Assembly (NCBI RefSeq): GCF_005518285.1
Contig: NZ_SJDU01000050.1
Coordinates: 1-10,042 of the forward strand
DNA length: 10,042 nt
Direction of reading: 5' to 3'
Origin: Brachyspira catarrhinii
GTDB taxonomy: Bacteria > Spirochaetota > Brachyspiria > Brachyspirales > Brachyspiraceae
The translations under genes were made by a program, and so were the position numbers. Position 1 is the stretch's first letter. Each line of letters opens with the position of its first letter. Below are positions 6,267 to 10,042 of the stretch, piece by piece. Below the pieces are notes generated by a model. That model did not search any database and was not told the DNA's origin. It saw nothing but the letters and a program-made list of their open reading frames with translations.

Positions 6267-7913
6267 ATGAATTGTAATAATATTTGGATTGGTAATAAAT
6301 TTTTTGAGCCGTCATATAATTTAGTTCAATCTACATACGATATATTAAATGATACATTAGAGTTAAACGAACAAATAAAAAAAGCATATTCTGTAGACGG
6401 CAAAATAATAGGAACGGGCGAATCCGATTTTACAAAATCTTATGTAAAATATGAATTAAATTATAATGATAAACCTTTTATTTTAATAGACTTGCCTGGA
6501 ATAGAAGGACAAGAAAGTAAATATGAAAAAATTATAAAAGAAGCTTTAGCTAAAGCGCATGCCATAGTATATGTAAACGGCACAAATAAAGCTCCAGAAT
6601 CAGGGACTATTAAGAAAATAAAAAGTTATTTAAGAGATAATTGTTTAGTTTATTCAATTTATAATGTGAAAGGTAAAGCCGATTCTTATGAATTTGAAGA
6701 AGATAGAATAAGTTTAGGAAATACTCATAAAGATACTAACGTAGTATTAAATGAAACGGATAAGAAATTATCTAAAGTTTTCGATAATGATACTTATAAA
6801 AAATGCATAATGGTTCAAGGGCTTTTATCGTTTTCTTCTTTGGCGAATATAAATTCAAAAATTAGCACTATAATTCCATCAAGAAATAAAGATTTGCTTA
6901 AAGCTCAAAAATCGTATTTTGAATATTTTCAAGATTATAATTCTATGCGTAAGTTTAGTCAAATAGACGATATGGCATTAATTATAAAAAATAAAGTCAA
7001 TACTTTTGAAGAAGATATAATAAAGAGTAATATAAAGAAAGTATTAGTCAGAGTTAATGATATTTTAGAAACGCTAAAGAATGAAAAAGAAAAATATAGT
7101 AAAATAGTTGAAGATTCCAAAAAAGAAACGGAAGATTTTAAAAAATCTATAAACGACTATATAGAATCGTTTGATAATAATTATAGCAATAAATCAAAGA
7201 ATTTGTATAATAAATTTTTTCAAGATGTTTTAGGTAAGATGTTTTCTGAAATAGAGACTATGGGAAGAATTGTTGGAAAAAATGATAGAATTCGTATTGA
7301 AAATGAAATTAAAGAATATGTTGATAATAGAAAAATTGAACTAGAGAACGATATTAAAGAAAAATCTGATAAATTAATTAACGAATTGATTGATAATATA
7401 AAAAATAGATTAGAAAGATTTAAAACCGATTTAAGAAAAATAGAAGAGTTATATAATTTTGATAATATTTCAGATTTAAAAATAGATATGTCATTAGATA
7501 TAGCGTTTTCAGAAATGGATATTAAATTTAAAGAAGTAGGCGGAATATTATTAGGTATAGTAATTGGAATTCTTGGTATTGTTTTGTTTCCATTATCACT
7601 TCCAGTTCTTATAAGTGGAATAGTAAGTTTAGTTTTAGATTTGTTATTAAATATAGTCTCTTTATTCAATCCAAATAGAAGAAGAGAAAAAGCAAAGAGA
7701 AAATCTGAAGAAGAATTAGATGAAATAAAAAAAGAAAATATGTTAAAAATGGAAAATAAAGTTAAAGAAGTTATTAACAAAATAAAATATACTGCTAACG
7801 AATTAAATAAAAATATAGATAATATTTATAATAAACAAGTTACAATTTTTAATTTGTTATCAAATAAAATTGAGAAATTAGAAATATTAGAAAAAGAATT
7901 AAAGGAGATTTAA
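6267..7913 (+). CDS. leoB: LeoB-like protein: G2-G4 half of a split dynamin-like GTPase with membrane hairpin
   Basis: The 548-residue protein lacks a P-loop. It begins with a short helical region, then a switch-I-like segment GTGESDFTKS (49-58, T56 a candidate G2 threonine), a clear G3 motif D75-L-P-G78 (ILIDLPGIEG), and a possible degenerate G4 (NVKGKAD, 133-139). A long helical/coiled-coil stalk (about 255-420) follows. A strongly hydrophobic stretch (about 425-465), broken by prolines and flanked by a basic NPNRRREKAKRK cluster, would suit a membrane-inserting paddle or hairpin. A further coiled coil completes the protein. This order (G domain, stalk, membrane paddle, stalk return) is that of bacterial dynamins. 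It must supply the motifs missing from the preceding P-loop protein. No Shine-Dalgarno sequence precedes ATG 6267 (GGTTAAAATTTT), so translation may depend on re-initiation after the upstream gene. Its stop lies two bases before the next ATG. Confidence 0.68.
   Translation: MNCNNIWIGNKFFEPSYNLVQSTYDILNDTLELNEQIKKAYSVDGKIIGTGESDFTKSYVKYELNYNDKPFILIDLPGIEGQESKYEKIIKEALAKAHAIVYVNGTNKAPESGTIKKIKSYLRDNCLVYSIYNVKGKADSYEFEEDRISLGNTHKDTNVVLNETDKKLSKVFDNDTYKKCIMVQGLLSFSSLANINSKISTIIPSRNKDLLKAQKSYFEYFQDYNSMRKFSQIDDMALIIKNKVNTFEEDIIKSNIKKVLVRVNDILETLKNEKEKYSKIVEDSKKETEDFKKSINDYIESFDNNYSNKSKNLYNKFFQDVLGKMFSEIETMGRIVGKNDRIRIENEIKEYVDNRKIELENDIKEKSDKLINELIDNIKNRLERFKTDLRKIEELYNFDNISDLKIDMSLDIAFSEMDIKFKEVGGILLGIVIGILGIVLFPLSLPVLISGIVSLVLDLLLNIVSLFNPNRRREKAKRKSEEELDEIKKENMLKMENKVKEVINKIKYTANELNKNIDNIYNKQVTIFNLLSNKIEKLEILEKELKEI
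7902..7907 (+). promoter_or_regulatory. Strong ribosome binding site for leoA
   Basis: AAGGAG sits 8 bases before the ATG at 7916 and inside the last codons of leoB. It fixes the leoA start and contrasts with leoB, which has no such site. This suggests LeoA is made in excess over LeoB, although that is an inference from the sites only. Confidence 0.7.
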
Positions 7914-7915
7914 AT

Positions 7916-9637
7916 ATGGCAAGCATTGAATGTTTTGAAATCAAAAAAGAAGAGGTTAAAAAATATTTGCAAGATTTTAAAATTCTTGTAGAAAAACTTA
8001 AAGATATGGGATTAGATGTTAACGAAGATATATCAAAGTTAGACGATGCTATAAAAATTGTAGATAAGGATATACTTTCTATAGCTTTGGTGGGAGCGGT
8101 TTCCGATGGTAAAACTACGGCGATAGCGGGATGGCTGGAAGAAGTTAAAGATAATATGAAAATAGCTACCGAAGAATCTTCCGATGAAATACTTATATAT
8201 CATCCTAATAATATGTATAATAAGTGTCAAATAGTCGATACGCCAGGTTTATTTGGCGATAAAGAAAAATCAGAAAATAATAAAACCGTAAAACTGTCGG
8301 ATATAACTAAAAAATATATATCTTCGGCTCACATTATTTTTTATGTAGTCGATGCCGCTAATCCGTTAAAAGATTCTCATAAAGACGCGGTTAAGTGGAT
8401 TTTAAGAGATTTAAATAAATTGGATTCCACAGTATTTATAATCAATAAAATGGATGATGCCGCTAATTTAAAAGACGAAGAAGACTTTAATAATCAAAAA
8501 AATATAAAAACTAATATTATTATAGAAAGATTAAAAAGTTATATTAATTTAACGGATGAAGAATTAGAAAGATTAAATATAGTATGTATTTCTGCAGACC
8601 CACAAGAAAGAGGACTAAATTTTTGGTTGCAACATAAAGAAGATTATATTTCTCGTTCAAGAATAAACGAATTACAAAATATAACAAATAAAATATTAGA
8701 AAACTCTATTGCAGATAATTTAATTTCTAAAACGAGTTTTGATGTTATAAGAGATACTATAAAAAATAAAATTATAGAATCACAAAACCAATTAAAATAT
8801 ATAGAATTAAATAGTAACGAGAGAAAAGAGGAGCTTAAAAGAATAGAAGAAGATTTTAATAGATTTAGAAAGGAAATCATTGGAAGTATAGCTGATTTTA
8901 GAGATGAATTAAATAATTATGAGAATGAAATTTTAAGTAGGATAATAAGTTCAAGCCCAGATACTATAGGAGAAATTATAGAGCTTGATATTGGAATACG
9001 AGGAGATGAAGTAGGATATAAGATAGTAAATAAATTAAATAGTATGTCCGAGCGCTATTTTAATATCATGCTTGAAAAGTATGATAAATTTAGTTTTGAT
9101 ATAGAAAATCATATAAATAAAACTAATAAATTCATAGAAGATATGGCATTAAAATTTGCTAAACAAGGATTTGGTAAAATAGCAAAAATGCCCGTTAGTG
9201 CTATTAAAAAATGTGTATTTTCAGCTAGAGATGTTTTAAAAAAATTTGGAAAATCAATTAAATTTAAACCTTGGGGAGCCGATAAATTAGCCCGTTATAT
9301 AGGTAAAGGCGCTTTAGGATTAAGTATAGGATTAGATTTTTTTCTAAAAGGCTATAAATTATGGAAAGATAATAAACTTGAAAAAGAATTTAACGATATA
9401 AAAAATAATGCCTCTGATACCGTAAAGGCAATATTTAAAAATGTTTATGATACATTAGATAAAGAAAATTTTATAAAATCTTTTACTTCAGAATTTGAAA
9501 ATAAAATAAAAGAATTAAAATCTGAAATAGAATTTTTTGAAAACCAAGATAAAAAATTAAATGAATGGAAAAAAGAAGCCACCGATAAATTATCTAAATA
9601 TAATATAATAGACATAGATTTTGAAGTTGTAGAGTAG
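7916..9637 (+). CDS. leoA: LeoA-like bacterial dynamin (GTPase)
   Basis: The 573-residue protein carries a full set of GTPase motifs: G1 G60-A-V-S-D-G-K66-T-T, switch-I TEESSDE (T85), G3 D108-T-P-G111 (IVDTPGLFGDKEK), and G4 N177-K-M-D180. The segments ITKKYISSAH, NPLKDSHKD and LNFWLQHKEDY look like LeoA of enterotoxigenic E. coli, a structurally characterised bacterial dynamin-like protein linked to vesicle-associated toxin secretion. The C-terminal two thirds is a helical stalk, with a modestly hydrophobic patch (about 463-480, GKGALGLSIGLDFF) that could contact membrane. No signal peptide is evident, so a periplasmic location, reported for E. coli LeoA, is not predicted from this sequence. 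It has the strongest ribosome site of the cassette (AAGGAG at 7902-7907, 8 bases before the ATG), inside the end of leoB. Its transcript ends at the hairpin beginning at 9680. Confidence 0.75.
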   Translation: MASIECFEIKKEEVKKYLQDFKILVEKLKDMGLDVNEDISKLDDAIKIVDKDILSIALVGAVSDGKTTAIAGWLEEVKDNMKIATEESSDEILIYHPNNMYNKCQIVDTPGLFGDKEKSENNKTVKLSDITKKYISSAHIIFYVVDAANPLKDSHKDAVKWILRDLNKLDSTVFIINKMDDAANLKDEEDFNNQKNIKTNIIIERLKSYINLTDEELERLNIVCISADPQERGLNFWLQHKEDYISRSRINELQNITNKILENSIADNLISKTSFDVIRDTIKNKIIESQNQLKYIELNSNERKEELKRIEEDFNRFRKEIIGSIADFRDELNNYENEILSRIISSSPDTIGEIIELDIGIRGDEVGYKIVNKLNSMSERYFNIMLEKYDKFSFDIENHINKTNKFIEDMALKFAKQGFGKIAKMPVSAIKKCVFSARDVLKKFGKSIKFKPWGADKLARYIGKGALGLSIGLDFFLKGYKLWKDNKLEKEFNDIKNNASDTVKAIFKNVYDTLDKENFIKSFTSEFENKIKELKSEIEFFENQDKKLNEWKKEATDKLSKYNIIDIDFEVVE

Positions 9638-9679
9638 CAAAAAATATTTATGATACATATATTTAATATTTTTAAAATA

Positions 9680-9709
9680 AAAAAGCCCCGATAAAAATCG
9701 GAGCTTTTT
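9680..9709. terminator. Bidirectional intrinsic terminator between leoA and groEL
   Basis: The arms AAAAAGC-C-CCGAT and ATCGG-A-GCTTTTT pair around an AAAA loop, with one C/A mismatch in the middle of the stem. The A run on the left and T run on the right give a U-tail in either direction. It lies 42 bases after the leoA stop and 23 bases beyond the groEL stop, so it can end both convergent transcripts. Confidence 0.85.
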
Positions 9710-9732
9710 AATTCTATTTGAGACTAACTTAA

Positions 9733-10042
9733 TTAATACATACCGCCCATTCCGCCTCCAGGCATTGGTGGCATAGGCTTGTCAGGTTCAGGTATGTCGG
9801 TAATAATAACTTCCGCCGTTAGAACTTGACTCGCTATTGAAGCGGCGTTTTGTAAGGCGCTCCTTGAAACTTTAGCGGGGTCGATAATTCCCGTTTTCAA
9901 CATATCAACCCATTCGTTCGTAAGAGCGTTGAATCCCATATTGCCTTTTTGTTTTTTGGCTTCTATGGCGACTACAGAACCGTCTAATCCAGCGTTTGCC
10001 GCTATCATTCTTATAGGTTCTTCGATTGCTCTTTTTACTATA
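9733..10042 (-). CDS. groEL: GroEL chaperonin, C-terminal part (5' end outside the window)
   Basis: The reverse strand encodes the C-terminal 102 or so residues of the 60 kDa chaperonin, which folds proteins in the cytoplasm inside a double-ring cavity with GroES. The frame stays open to the window edge ([18 protein letters not shown] precedes and includes the methionine at 10008), so the gene is partial, not a short ORF. Visible family features are the [12 protein letters not shown] helix, the [13 protein letters not shown] segment, [18 protein letters not shown], and [14 protein letters not shown] followed by the flexible tail [13 protein letters not shown]. The stop is TAA (TTA at 9733-9735 on the plus strand). 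It is convergent with the dynamin cassette and is not co-regulated with it. No groES or CIRCE element is in the window. Confidence 0.97.
   Translation of the reverse strand, partial: IVKRAIEEPIRMIAANAGLDGSVVAIEAKKQKGNMGFNALTNEWVDMLKTGIIDPAKVSRSALQNAASIASQVLTAEVIITDIPEPDKPMPPMPGGGMGGMY

Noticed and set aside
6240..6270. A sequencing frameshift splitting one dynamin gene into two
   Set aside because: The two frames do not overlap: the first ends at 6249 and the second is closed by a stop at 6258-6260, so no single indel restores one frame. The same split arrangement has been proposed for E. coli LeoB/LeoC.
7220..7780. A 186-codon antisense reading frame inside the LeoB-like gene (a similar one lies at 5733-6125)
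   Set aside because: The Ser/Leu/Ile-rich low-complexity translation is what the complement of A/T-rich Lys/Glu coiled-coil codons produces.
1..10042. tRNA, rRNA, CRISPR array, insertion sequence or attachment-site repeats
   Set aside because: No cloverleaf-like gene, spaced repeat series, transposase frame or flanking direct repeat was seen on reading either strand; short A/T repeats are background.

Overview
This 10 kb window looks like chromosomal DNA from a low-GC spirochaete, most likely a gut spirochaete of the Brachyspira type. The organism call is an inference. It rests on the strong A/T bias and on an FlbB-type periplasmic flagellar collar protein, a spirochaete speciality. These sit beside a PBP2/RodA elongation pair and a GroEL with the usual Gly/Met-rich tail. 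No 16S or other phylogenetic marker is present to settle the genus.

Layout. Bases 1-128 hold the 3' end of a ferredoxin-type (probably DUF362-like) protein. A good sigma-70-type promoter (196-223) then drives a tight cell-wall elongation unit: PBP2 (mrdA), which overlaps RodA by 8 bases, followed after 21 bases by a response regulator fused to a SpoIIE/PP2C serine phosphatase. A consensus TTGACA-N17-TATAAT promoter (4796-4824) drives a monocistronic flbB. A third promoter (about 5644-5671) precedes a three-gene cassette (5695-9637) resembling the LeoC-LeoB-LeoA dynamin-like proteins of enterotoxigenic E. coli. The cassette ends at a hairpin terminator (9680-9709) that it shares with the convergent groEL, whose 3' end closes the window on the minus strand.

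How the genes fit together. PBP2 (transpeptidase) and RodA (SEDS glycosyltransferase) form the core elongasome pair that builds side-wall peptidoglycan. The REC-PP2C protein could connect a phosphorelay to an anti-anti-sigma partner switch, and its position suggests co-expression with wall synthesis. FlbB organises the periplasmic flagellar motor collar.

The accessory element of interest is the dynamin cassette. One GTPase domain is divided between two proteins: the P-loop is on a 184-residue protein ending in a membrane helix, and the switch and G3/G4 motifs are on a 548-residue membrane-hairpin protein. A second, complete dynamin-like GTPase follows. The cassette is visibly more A/T-rich than its neighbours and sits between housekeeping genes, which fits horizontal acquisition of a membrane-remodelling system (vesiculation, toxin release or phage resistance are the candidate roles).
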